From: ZC4RG30 sp964396335
GTDB taxonomy: Bacteria; Pseudomonadota; Gammaproteobacteria; Steroidobacterales; Steroidobacteraceae
Reading direction: 5' to 3'
Assembly (NCBI GenBank): GCA_964396335.1
Contig: CAYNEX010000106.1
Span: 1-9,448, forward strand
Length of the DNA: 9,448 nt
In this document: positions 1-7,626 of the stretch, piece after piece
Layout of the letters: every line of letters starts with the position of its first letter
Numbering within the stretch: the stretch's first letter is position 1
Notes under the pieces: model-generated
What the model saw: only the letters and a program-made list of their open reading frames with translations
What the model was told of the DNA's origin: nothing
Databases searched by the model: none
Program-made: the position numbers and the translations under genes

Positions 1-2
1 AC

Positions 3-1757
3 CAGATGCGCAAGAGCCTGGCCGACACCACCATCACCAAGAACTACCTCGACAATGTGCTCAACAGCATGGTCGATGCGGTGTTCGTGGTGCGCCCCGA
101 CGGCCACATCCGCTCCACGAATCTTGCGGCGCAGCGCCTGACCGGCAACTCGACCGCCGACCTGTTGAACCGCCACATCGGCGAGCTGCTCTATTCACCC
201 GACCATACCGAGGATGAGCGCGTGCAGCGCGCTGCCGAATCCGGCGAGGGCGTGCTGCGCAATGCCGCCGGCCAGACCGTGCCGGTGTCCTTCTCCGGCT
301 CCGAGCTCGACAGCGGCGACCCGAACTTCCAGGGCCGCATCTACGTGGCGCGCGACATCACCGACCGCAAGCGCGCCGAGCGGCGCATCCGCTACCTGGC
401 GCGCTATGACGCGCTGACCAAGATCCCGAACCGCATGCAGTTCCAGCACCTGCTGCAACAGGCCATCGCGCGCGTGCTGCGCGCGCGCACCGGCCTGGCG
501 CTGCTGTACCTGGACATGGACCACTTCAAGGAAGTGAACGACACCTTCGGCCATGCCGCCGGCGACCGGGTGCTCGAGGCCCTCACCGAACGGCTCACCG
601 CCACCCTGCCGGCCGACACCGTGCTGGGCCGCCTGGCCGGCGACGAGTTCGCGCTGTTCATCGACGGCATCTCCGAGAACACCGCCCGCGAGGTGGTGCG
701 GCATCTGTCCCGCGAGATCCTCGACGCGGTATCGCAGCCCTTCTACGTCGGCGCGCAGGAAGTGTTCCTGTCGGCCAGCATCGGTGTGGCGCTGTGCCCG
801 CGCGATGCCGACAACGTGGTCGACCTGATCCGCAATGCCGACGCGGCCATGTATTACTCCAAGCAGAACGGCGGCAATTCCTGCGCCTTCTACTCGCCGG
901 AGATGAACGCCGCCTCGGTCGAGCGGCTGATGCTCAAGAGCAAGCTCAAGCGCGCCATCGAGCGCGACGAGTTCGTGGTCGCCTACATGCCCAAGGTGGA
1001 CGTCACCGACGGCCGCATCGTCGGCGCCGAGGCACTGCTGCGCTGGCGCCTGCCCGGCCATGGCGACATCCCGCCCTCGCAGTTCATCCCGCTGGCGGAG
1101 GAGAACAACCTCATCTCCAGCATCGGCGAGTGGGTGCTCAACCGCGTGTGCCTGGACTACCGCGAGCTGTCGGCCAGCGGCCGCGCGCCCGGCCGCATCG
1201 CCCTGAACCTGTCGCTGAAGCAGCTGCGGCAGGCCAGCTTCATCCTCGACTACCGGCAGGTGTTCGAGCGCCATGGCGTCTCGCCGGCCAACATCGAGCT
1301 GGAGATCACCGAGAGCACCCTGATGGCCAATCCCAAGCGCACCATCGGCATGCTGCAGGAGCTGGCCGACCTGGGCGTGCACCTGGCCATCGACGACTTC
1401 GGCACCGGCTACTCCTCGCTCTCGGCGCTGCAGCAGTTCCCCATCGGCACGCTGAAGATCGACCAGTCCTTCGTCCGCGACGCCAACATCGACCGCAACG
1501 ACGCCACCATCGTGCGCACCATCATCGAGATGGGCCGCAGCCTCGGCATGGACGTGGTTGCCGAAGGCGTGGAGACCGAAGGCCAGCTGCAGTTCCTGCG
1601 CGAGGCCGGCTGCAATTTCGCGCAGGGCCGCCTGTTCGGCGACCCCTGCTCGGCCGAGGACCTCGGCGCGATGCTGTCACGCCAGGTGGGCACGGGACGT
1701 TCGCCGTTCCCCTGCTTCCCGGAAGAACCCCGCGCCCAGCGCGATGGCAGCGCCTGA
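3..1757 (+). CDS. PAS-GGDEF-EAL cyclic-di-GMP signalling protein (5' partial)
   Basis: Probable dual-domain protein that makes and/or breaks cyclic-di-GMP. The frame is open to the left edge and the first Met (base 6) falls in what looks like a linker before a PAS domain, so the true start is probably upstream. Counting from that Met: PAS about 15-120, GGDEF about 128-295, EAL about 305-560. The GGDEF signature is AGDEF (211-215), a variant found in some active cyclases. No RxxD inhibitory site sits five residues before it (the residues there are PADT). The EAL domain looks catalytically complete: E342 in EAL, N401, E433 in EITES, the DDFGTG aspartates 463-464, K484, E520 in AEGVE and Q540. 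Phosphodiesterase activity is therefore the safer prediction, with cyclase activity possible. No membrane segment is visible in the part present. The PLD-like gene starts 25 bases after the stop and may be cotranscribed. Sensory input is unknown. Confidence 0.93.
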   Translation, partial: QMRKSLADTTITKNYLDNVLNSMVDAVFVVRPDGHIRSTNLAAQRLTGNSTADLLNRHIGELLYSPDHTEDERVQRAAESGEGVLRNAAGQTVPVSFSGSELDSGDPNFQGRIYVARDITDRKRAERRIRYLARYDALTKIPNRMQFQHLLQQAIARVLRARTGLALLYLDMDHFKEVNDTFGHAAGDRVLEALTERLTATLPADTVLGRLAGDEFALFIDGISENTAREVVRHLSREILDAVSQPFYVGAQEVFLSASIGVALCPRDADNVVDLIRNADAAMYYSKQNGGNSCAFYSPEMNAASVERLMLKSKLKRAIERDEFVVAYMPKVDVTDGRIVGAEALLRWRLPGHGDIPPSQFIPLAEENNLISSIGEWVLNRVCLDYRELSASGRAPGRIALNLSLKQLRQASFILDYRQVFERHGVSPANIELEITESTLMANPKRTIGMLQELADLGVHLAIDDFGTGYSSLSALQQFPIGTLKIDQSFVRDANIDRNDATIVRTIIEMGRSLGMDVVAEGVETEGQLQFLREAGCNFAQGRLFGDPCSAEDLGAMLSRQVGTGRSPFPCFPEEPRAQRDGSA

Positions 1758-1782
1758 TACCCGCGAACGCATTTTCCCTTCG

Positions 1783-3291
1783 ATGAAACGTGACCGGCCG
1801 CGGCCTCGCCGCTGGCGGCGGAGCCTGCTGGTGTTGTGCGTGCTGGTTGCCGGTGTCGGCACCTGGCATGTGCACAAGCCGCTGCCGCCGGGCGTGCATG
1901 TGCAGGGCGAGCCGGTCGCCACGCCGGTGGAGTCGGTGCGCTGGCTGGCCGATATCGCGGCCGAAAATACCACCGGGCAGCGCGTGCACCGGCGCGAAAT
2001 CCACGACGCCACGCTGCAGCTGGTGCGCGACGCGCGCGACTTCCTGGTGCTGGATTATTTCCTGTTCAACGACCAGGGCGGACCGGCCGGACCATTGCAG
2101 TATTCGCAAGGACTGGCGCCGGTGTCGGCCGGGCTGATCGAAGCGCTGCGCGAACTGAAGCGCTTGCAGCCGGACCTGCCGGTGCTGCTGGTCACCGATC
2201 CCATCAATGACTATTACCGCGGCACCGCCCCGCCGCAGCTCGAGGCCTTGCGTGCACTCGGCGTCGACGTGGTGGTCACGCGGCTCTCCGCGCTGCGCGA
2301 CTCCAATCCGCTGTACAGCGCGGTGTGGCGCACACTCTTCGGCTGGTGGGCGCCGACCCGTGGCGAGGGCCGGTTTGCGAACCTGCTCGATGGCGCGGGC
2401 CCGGACCTGAAGCTGGGCGCGCTGCTGCGCCTGCCCAACTTCAAGGCCAACCACAGGAAGCTCGTCATCACCGGCGATGGCGCAGGTTCATTGCGCGGCA
2501 TCGTCACCTCGGCCAACCCCCATGACGCCAGCAGCGCGCATTCGAATGTGGCGCTGTGGGTGCAAGGCGAGGCGCTGCGGCCGTTGCTGGACAGCGAGCT
2601 GGCAGTGGCGCGTTTTTCCGGCTGGCGGGGCGGCCTGCTGGAACAGCTGGCCAGTGCGCGGCCACGTGATCAACCCGACCCCGGTGCCACTGGCGACACC
2701 GCCACCATCGCCGTGATCACCGAAGGCGCCATCCGCGCCGCGCTGCTCGGCCGCTTCAACGCCACCATCGCCGGCGACGCCATCGACATCGCGCAGTTCT
2801 ACCTGGCCGACAGGCAGGTGCTCAACGCGCTGCGCAACGCCGCGCGCCGCGGCGTCCAGGTGCGCGTGCTGCTGGATGCCAATCGCGACGCCTTCGGCTT
2901 CGAGAAATCCGGCGTGCCGAACCGTCCGCTGGGCAACGCGCTGCTGCGCGACAGCGACGGGCGCATCGCGCTGCGCTGGTATCGCACGCAGGGCGAACAA
3001 TTCCACGCCAAATACGCGGCCGTGCGACGCGACGGACGCCTCTGGTTCACCCTCGGCTCGGCGAACTTCACCCGCCGCAACCTCGGCGACCTGAACCTGG
3101 AGGCCAATGTGGAGGTGGAAGCGCCGCTCGACAGCGCCATCGCGCAGCAGGCGCGCAGCTGGTTCGACACGTTGTGGGACAACCGCGATGGCCTGGTGTA
3201 TTCGGATCCGGCCGGAACCTGGGCGGAGGACGGCCTGCTGCGGCTGTGGCAGGCGCGGCTGATGGAAGCGACCGGACTGTCGACGTTCTAA
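1783..3291 (+). CDS. Membrane-anchored phospholipase D / cardiolipin synthase-like protein
   Basis: A 502-residue PLD-superfamily protein that probably acts on phospholipid phosphodiester bonds in the periplasm or at the outer face of the inner membrane. An arginine-rich N-terminus followed by a hydrophobic stretch (about 14-29) looks like a signal anchor. Two half-domains are present. The first HxK motif is H224/K226 (NHRK), followed by a TSAN segment. The second is H408/K410 (HAK), followed by GSANF at 425-429. The usual Asp seven residues after the His is displaced: D232 in the first and D417 in the second. ATG 1783 is chosen because it places the basic-hydrophobic signal right at the N-terminus. 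ATG 1744, overlapping the upstream stop, is an alternative, and neither has a strong ribosome binding site. The gene converges with the MCE operon, ending 10 bases from it. Cardiolipin synthesis, phospholipase and transphosphatidylation cannot be told apart from sequence alone. Confidence 0.85.
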   Translation: MKRDRPRPRRWRRSLLVLCVLVAGVGTWHVHKPLPPGVHVQGEPVATPVESVRWLADIAAENTTGQRVHRREIHDATLQLVRDARDFLVLDYFLFNDQGGPAGPLQYSQGLAPVSAGLIEALRELKRLQPDLPVLLVTDPINDYYRGTAPPQLEALRALGVDVVVTRLSALRDSNPLYSAVWRTLFGWWAPTRGEGRFANLLDGAGPDLKLGALLRLPNFKANHRKLVITGDGAGSLRGIVTSANPHDASSAHSNVALWVQGEALRPLLDSELAVARFSGWRGGLLEQLASARPRDQPDPGATGDTATIAVITEGAIRAALLGRFNATIAGDAIDIAQFYLADRQVLNALRNAARRGVQVRVLLDANRDAFGFEKSGVPNRPLGNALLRDSDGRIALRWYRTQGEQFHAKYAAVRRDGRLWFTLGSANFTRRNLGDLNLEANVEVEAPLDSAIAQQARSWFDTLWDNRDGLVYSDPAGTWAEDGLLRLWQARLMEATGLSTF

Positions 3292-3301
3292 GGCCCGCCC
3301 T

Positions 3302-3898
3302 TCAGCGCGCCGCGGCCGCGGCCAGCGCCTTCTCGCGCACCTCGGCCAGCGCCCGCTGTGACGCGCGTTCGAATGCCGCCACGATCGCCGACATGCGATT
3401 GCCTGCCGCCGCCTCGCGCACCTCGGCATCGCAGCTGCCCAGCACCCGCCGCGGCGACAGCGACACCAGCAGGCATTCGAAGGCCACATGCACTTCCGGC
3501 GCGCCGCCGTCCTGCGCATACACCGCCTCGAAATGCCGCGCGGTCAGCAGCAGTTCGAAGTCGGCCGGCCCGACACCGCGTTCGGCACCGGTCACCGTGG
3601 TGAAGCTGCCCTTCAGGGATTCGACGCTGAACGCGCCCAGCACCTGCGGCAACGTGCCGCTCCAGCGGCTTTGCGCGTAGTAATCCAGCTCGTTGCCGGC
3701 GCGCTTCAGCGCGATGCGTGGCGAATCGAGCCCCGGCTGCACATTCGGCCGCGACACCATCAACTGGCCCGCCGCGGGCGTGCCCGCGGCCACCGGCGCG
3801 GGATTCAGCACATAGATGCGGTCCGGCTCGGCCCTGCTCTTCAATCCGCCGCAACCGGCCAGCATCGCGGCCGCCAGGCAACCCACAACCCATCTCAT
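3302..3898 (-). CDS. ABC-type transport auxiliary lipoprotein (PqiC-like)
   Basis: A 198-residue lipoprotein of the ABC_trans_aux / PqiC type, predicted to partner the MCE transporter encoded upstream. It has a short hydrophobic signal and a lipobox LAGC with the lipidated Cys at 16. The next residues are Gly-Gly rather than Asp, which by the usual sorting rule predicts the inner leaflet of the outer membrane. The middle holds the family-like stretch YYAQSRWSGTLPQVL, then a region compatible with the family's mixed alpha/beta fold. The start ATG overlaps the MCE gene stop in an ATGA arrangement (3895-3898), implying translational coupling. It is the last gene of the long minus-strand unit. 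The C-terminus is an alanine-rich run ending in Arg. Known relatives form the outer-membrane end of MCE/Pqi lipid transport systems; the role here is by analogy. Confidence 0.85.
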   Translation of the reverse strand: MRWVVGCLAAAMLAGCGGLKSRAEPDRIYVLNPAPVAAGTPAAGQLMVSRPNVQPGLDSPRIALKRAGNELDYYAQSRWSGTLPQVLGAFSVESLKGSFTTVTGAERGVGPADFELLLTARHFEAVYAQDGGAPEVHVAFECLLVSLSPRRVLGSCDAEVREAAAGNRMSAIVAAFERASQRALAEVREKALAAAAAR

Positions 3899-4833
3899 CG
3901 CGGCACCTCTACGCCGCGCTGCGGCGACTGGTAGATCAGCTGGGAAGGATTCTCCTGCAGCGAGCGCGCCAGCTCGCGCAGCTCCTCCACCGCATCCTGC
4001 GCGGATTCCAGCGTGCGGGACAACTGCGGCAATCCCTGCTGCGTGAACGTGGCGATGCCGGCGCGGTTGTCGGCGATCAACCCGTTGATGCCGGAACTGG
4101 CTTCCTCCAGGTGACCGGCGGTGGTCTGCAGCCGGTCGGCCAGCTGGTTCACCTGCGTGCCCACCGCGTTGGTGGTCTCGCCCAGCCCCGCTGCCAGGCG
4201 GCGTGCTTCCCGGGTGGCCGCGCTGATGTCCCCCAGCAGGCCGTCGATGCGCTGCATGGTGTCGGGCAGTCCGGCAGTGGCCTTGTGCAGGTTCTGCACG
4301 ATGGCGGTGAGCGCCTCGGCGTTTTCGCTGGAGAGGATCTGCTGCGCGCTCTCGAGCACCTCGGCGATGTTGCCGGCCAGCTCGGGCAGTTCGCTGAGGA
4401 AGGCATCGATGCCCGAGCGCATCGACTTGATCACCGGATATCGCTCGCCCTCTACCGCCGGCAGCAGGTCGCGCTCATCGCCCACCAGCCGCAGGTCGAT
4501 GTACAGCAGGCCGGTGGCGAAGCTCAGCATCGACAGATTCGCCGCGGTGGTCGGCGTGATCGGCGCCGACTGGTCGATGTCGACGATGATCTGCACCCGC
4601 TCCGGGCTGCGCGGATCGAGCCGGATGCGGCGCACCTTGCCCACCTCGACGCCGAGGTAGCGCACCGAGCTGCCCTCCGAGAGGCCCGTGACCGAACCGG
4701 GGAAATAGATCTCGTAGCGCTCGTAGTTGGCGCGGTCGCGGCCTTCCGAATACCAGTAGACAAAACCGAAACCGAGCGCGAACACCAGCAGCACGAAGCT
4801 GCCGACCGCGGCGTAATTGGCCTTACGCTCCAT
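3895..4833 (-). CDS. mlaD: MCE-domain lipid transport protein (MlaD-like)
   Basis: A 312-residue substrate-binding/conduit component of an MCE lipid ABC transporter. A single N-terminal membrane anchor (about 8-29) is followed by one MCE domain (about 38-117), including the stretches SVRYLGVEVGKV and FATGLLYIDL. A long, mostly helical tail (about 140-293) ends in the stretch ENPSQLIY (294-301). This tail makes it much longer than E. coli MlaD (about 180 residues) and suggests a hexamer that projects further into the periplasm. ATG 4833 is chosen because MERKANY leads directly into the anchor and an AGGGGG ribosome binding site lies about 6 bases upstream. An in-frame ATG 33 bases upstream is possible but adds residues atypical of the family. 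The start overlaps the ATPase stop by 11 bases. The symbol denotes family membership, not proven orthology. Confidence 0.92.
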   Translation of the reverse strand: MERKANYAAVGSFVLLVFALGFGFVYWYSEGRDRANYERYEIYFPGSVTGLSEGSSVRYLGVEVGKVRRIRLDPRSPERVQIIVDIDQSAPITPTTAANLSMLSFATGLLYIDLRLVGDERDLLPAVEGERYPVIKSMRSGIDAFLSELPELAGNIAEVLESAQQILSSENAEALTAIVQNLHKATAGLPDTMQRIDGLLGDISAATREARRLAAGLGETTNAVGTQVNQLADRLQTTAGHLEEASSGINGLIADNRAGIATFTQQGLPQLSRTLESAQDAVEELRELARSLQENPSQLIYQSPQRGVEVPR

Positions 4834-5608
4834 GCGGGGCCCCCTGCTGTGCGAAGCGCGCGGCACGCGTGCCGTGGAAATAGGCCTGGATCCAGGGATG
4901 CGGGTAATCCACGATGCGCTCGCGCGTGTCCTGCACCAGCCTGCGGTCGACGATCACACCGACGCGCTGGCAGATGCGGAAGATCGTGTCGAGGTCATGC
5001 GTGATCATCACCACCGTCAGGTGCAGCTCCTGCTGCAGGTAGGCTATCAAATCGTCAAACGCCGCGGCACTGATCGGGTCCAGTCCCGAGGTCGGCTCAT
5101 CCAGGAACAATAACTGCGGATCGAGCGCCAGTGCGCGCGCAAGCGCCGCGCGCTTGATCATTCCGCCTGAAAGTTGTGACGGATACTTGTGCAGGGCATC
5201 TTCCGGCAGTCCTACAAGGCGCAGCTTCAGCAGCGCCAGCTCGTCCATCGCCGCGGTGCTGAGCGAGAGATGCTCGACCATCGGCAGCTGGATGTTCTCG
5301 CGCACGGTCAGCGCCGAGAACAGCGCGCCATGCTGGAAGGTGACGCCATAACGCGCCTTGGCGCGCGTCAGCTCGCGGCCCGACAGCGTGGTGATGTCGA
5401 TGCCTTCCAGGAACACGCTGCCTGCGTTCGGCCGGTGCAGGCCGAGGATGGTCCGCAGCAGCACCGACTTGCCGCTGCCGGAGCTGCCCAGCACACCGAA
5501 CACCTCGCCCCGGCGCACCTGCATGTCCAGATGGTCGTGCACCACCTGGCGGCCGAAACGGTTCACCACACCGCGCACCTCGACCACCACTTCCTCGTTG
5601 CCGGCCAT
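4823..5608 (-). CDS. mlaF: MCE/Mla-type ABC transporter ATP-binding protein
   Basis: A 261-residue cytoplasmic ATPase that powers the lipid transporter formed with the adjacent STAS-MlaE permease and MCE protein. All ABC motifs are intact: Walker A GSSGSGKS (41-48), Q-loop Gln92 in FQHGALF, signature LSGGM (146-150), Walker B LLFLDE (166-171) with the following PTSGLD, and switch His204 in ITHD. The FQHGALFSALTVRENI block is characteristic of MlaF-type rather than general importer ATPases. Its start codon shares one base with the permease stop (TGATG at 5606-5610), and its 3' end overlaps the MCE gene start, so the four genes are probably translationally coupled. Length matches the family. 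The direction of lipid transport cannot be inferred. Confidence 0.95.
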   Translation of the reverse strand: MAGNEEVVVEVRGVVNRFGRQVVHDHLDMQVRRGEVFGVLGSSGSGKSVLLRTILGLHRPNAGSVFLEGIDITTLSGRELTRAKARYGVTFQHGALFSALTVRENIQLPMVEHLSLSTAAMDELALLKLRLVGLPEDALHKYPSQLSGGMIKRAALARALALDPQLLFLDEPTSGLDPISAAAFDDLIAYLQQELHLTVVMITHDLDTIFRICQRVGVIVDRRLVQDTRERIVDYPHPWIQAYFHGTRAARFAQQGAPHGA

Positions 5609-6729
5609 CAGAAGTCGATCTCCAGGAACAGCACCGCGAACAGCGCGTCGGCCAGCAGCACCAGGAAGATGGCCTGCACCACCGCCACGGTGGTCAGGCG
5701 TCCCAGCTCACGCGCCGACCCGCGCACCTGGAAACCCCGGTAGGTGCCGGCCAGCGCGATCAGGCCCGCGAACACCGGCGCCTTCACCAGGCCCGCCCAG
5801 AACGTGGTGGGCGCGATCGCCTCGTTGGCGCGCGCGATGAACTGCGCCAGCGGCATGTCCAGCAGCCACATGCACAGCAGCGCGCCACCGCCCATGCCGA
5901 CCAGGTCGGCGATGATGGTCAGCAGCGGCAGTGCGATCATCATGCCGAGGATGCGCGGCAGCACCAGGGTCTCCACAGGATCGACGCCGATGGCATCGAG
6001 CGCGTCGACCTCCTCGTTGAGCCGCATCGAGCCGATCTCGGCGGCAAAGGCGCTGCCGGTGCGGCCGGCCACGATGATCGCGGTCAGCAGCACACCCAGC
6101 TCGCGCAGCACGCCGACGGTGATCAGGTCGACCACGTAGATGTCGGCGCCATAGTTGCGCAGCTGGCTGGCCGCCATGTAGGCGATGATCACGCTGATCA
6201 GGAAGGCGATCAGCGACACCACCGGGATGGCGGTGATGCCGGTGTCGTAGATGTGGCGCGCGATCGAGATCGGCCGCAGCGACCGCCAGCTCAGCAGCGC
6301 CCTGGCCAGCACGGTGGTGGCATGGCCGACGAACGACAGCCCGTCCTTCACGCCCTCGATGCGCTCCACCGTCGTGCGGCCCAGCCGCTCGACGATGTTG
6401 AAGTTGACCTCGCCGCGCAGCGCCGCCGGCCTGTCCTTGGCCTCTGCATTCAGCGCGGTGCGTACCAGCAGCAGCAGCGAGGGTTCTTCCTCGGCGAAAT
6501 GCACCGCCACGCCCTGCCCGGCCAGCACCCGCGTCAGGTCATCCAGCACCCAGGCGCCGGCCACGTCCAGCCGCTCGACCCCGCGCGTGGTGATGCGCGC
6601 CTCCCGCACGCCATCAAGCTCGAGTCCGCGCAATTCCCTGCGGATGGAATCGATGGCCTCCGCGCGCCATTCGCCGCGCAGGGCCAGTTCCAGGTTCGAT
6701 TCGTCGCGCCGGCTTTCGATGAAAGCCAT
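5608..6729 (-). CDS. mlaE: MlaE-family ABC permease with N-terminal STAS domain
   Basis: A 373-residue inner-membrane permease of the MCE lipid transporter. Residues about 10-95 form a STAS-like domain (alternating beta/alpha, with LDVAGAWVLDDL resembling the conserved STAS loop). A linker follows, then the MlaE domain about 150-370 with several hydrophobic helices. The MlaE signature AGRTGSAFAAEIGSMRLNEE lies at 221-240, just before VDALDAIGVDP. In E. coli the STAS protein MlaB is separate and binds MlaF; here it is apparently fused, an architecture known in other proteobacteria. An AAGGA ribosome binding site about 6 bases before ATG 6729 overlaps the region of the preceding permease stop, and only 9 bases separate the two genes. 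Transcription therefore probably continues from the ABC-2 exporter genes; there is no room for a separate promoter outside coding sequence. Confidence 0.94.
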   Translation of the reverse strand: MAFIESRRDESNLELALRGEWRAEAIDSIRRELRGLELDGVREARITTRGVERLDVAGAWVLDDLTRVLAGQGVAVHFAEEEPSLLLLVRTALNAEAKDRPAALRGEVNFNIVERLGRTTVERIEGVKDGLSFVGHATTVLARALLSWRSLRPISIARHIYDTGITAIPVVSLIAFLISVIIAYMAASQLRNYGADIYVVDLITVGVLRELGVLLTAIIVAGRTGSAFAAEIGSMRLNEEVDALDAIGVDPVETLVLPRILGMMIALPLLTIIADLVGMGGGALLCMWLLDMPLAQFIARANEAIAPTTFWAGLVKAPVFAGLIALAGTYRGFQVRGSARELGRLTTVAVVQAIFLVLLADALFAVLFLEIDF

Positions 6730-6738
6730 TCAGTTCCT

Positions 6739-7626
6739 TCAGGTGTCGTCGCGATACCTCCGCAGACGGATCACGATGTACACCATTACGGCGGCCGCGG
6801 CGAGTCCTGACCAGAGGCTCATGCTGGAGTAAAGCGCTGACCAGTCGGGTGCACCCAGTCCTACGCCGGCCGGCCCGGGCGCATCGGCCAGCACCCAGTC
6901 GCCACTGCGCCAGGGAAAAAGCCGCCGCCCGACCAGGGACGAGAGGTGCCGGGAGTCGAACATCATCGCTTCGACCACCGTCGCAGCCAGCACCGGCACC
7001 ACCGCATACATCAGGGGCGCGCGACGCGCCAGCACCGAGGCGAGCATCAGCCAGGCGGCGACCGGCGCGTACCAGAGTGCGGCAAAGACCCACCCCAGCG
7101 TGAGCACACCCAGCTGGTGATACCCGCCCAGCAGCGCTTCGATGCCGATCAGGCCGCGGGCGCGCGGATGGAAGATGGCAGCGATCGCCGTCATCAGCGG
7201 ATGCACCACCGCGCAGGTGAGCAGCACCAGCAGCGGCACCAGCGCCAGCGCCACGAACGCCTTGGCCAGCACGGATTCCGCGTCGCCGACCGGCAGCGAC
7301 TTCCAGAAGTGGATGCTGCGGTCCTTGCGCTCCGCATACAGGCAGTCGAGCAGGTAGGAGATGATCGCGATGCAGGCGACGCCGCCGACCAGCGCGGCCG
7401 CGGTGAGCATGGCAAACCGGCCGAACATGGCCTGCATCATCGCCGGCGGAACCTGCGAGTCCTCGATGACGATGCGGACATTGTCCCCATGGCCCATATT
7501 CACGGCGCCCAGGGCAGTCATCACCAGCAGCGCGACGCCGACGGCAACCGGCGCGATCCACAGCGACTTGTGTTCCCAGAGCTCACGCCGCAGCAGCAGC
7601 GCATACTTGTGCGTCCACAGGTTCAT
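6739..7626 (-). CDS. ABC-2-type transporter permease (YtrC-like exporter subunit)
   Basis: A 295-residue integral membrane protein, the probable partner of the ATPase encoded just upstream. About six hydrophobic segments are visible: near 21-42, 71-97, 117-151, 171-200, 203-224 and 262-288. Between the second and third is a charged cytoplasmic loop, YAERKDRSIHFWKSLPVGD (97-115), which I recall as conserved in this ABC-2 permease group. ATG 7626 is chosen because it overlaps the ATPase stop as ATGA (7623-7626) and begins with a basic N-terminus leading into the first helix. The longer open frame upstream would run through the ATPase gene and is not credible. The substrate is unknown. Relatives beside YtrA-type regulators are tied to envelope or antibiotic stress in other bacteria, so export or sensing at the envelope is a reasonable inference only. 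Confidence 0.88.
   Translation of the reverse strand: MNLWTHKYALLLRRELWEHKSLWIAPVAVGVALLVMTALGAVNMGHGDNVRIVIEDSQVPPAMMQAMFGRFAMLTAAALVGGVACIAIISYLLDCLYAERKDRSIHFWKSLPVGDAESVLAKAFVALALVPLLVLLTCAVVHPLMTAIAAIFHPRARGLIGIEALLGGYHQLGVLTLGWVFAALWYAPVAAWLMLASVLARRAPLMYAVVPVLAATVVEAMMFDSRHLSSLVGRRLFPWRSGDWVLADAPGPAGVGLGAPDWSALYSSMSLWSGLAAAAVMVYIVIRLRRYRDDT

Noticed and set aside
195..1382. Long open frame on the minus strand antisense to the GGDEF-EAL gene
   Set aside because: It is a by-product of GC-rich codon use in the real gene. Its composition (repeats of Gly, Ala, Gln, His, Arg) shows no domain, and the plus-strand protein has clear PAS, GGDEF and EAL motifs.
1744..1782. Earlier ATG start for the PLD gene overlapping the GGDEF-EAL stop
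   Set aside because: The only purine-rich stretch upstream is about 16 bases away, too far for a ribosome binding site, and the extra 13 residues would push the signal anchor inward. It is kept only as an alternative.
1807..1840. Twin-arginine signal at the PLD N-terminus (RRWRR before the hydrophobic segment)
   Set aside because: The pattern lacks the Ser/Thr-Arg-Arg-x-Phe-Leu consensus; an ordinary basic n-region of a signal anchor explains it better.
3309..3322. Perfect 14-base GC palindrome near the end of the lipoprotein gene, a possible terminator
   Set aside because: It encodes part of an alanine run, has no loop or following T-run on either strand, and palindromes of this size are expected about once by chance in a window this long and GC-rich.
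4861..4896. Two perfect palindromes (14 and 12 bases) close together at the 3' end of the mlaF gene
   Set aside because: Both lie in conserved-looking coding sequence (HGTRAA and PWIQA regions) and their individual chance expectation is near one per window. I see no promoter beside them.
3718..5004. 428-codon plus-strand open frame opposite the MCE and ATPase genes
   Set aside because: Low-complexity Arg/Ala/Gln/His-rich translation, antisense to genes with intact motifs; no ribosome binding site or domain.
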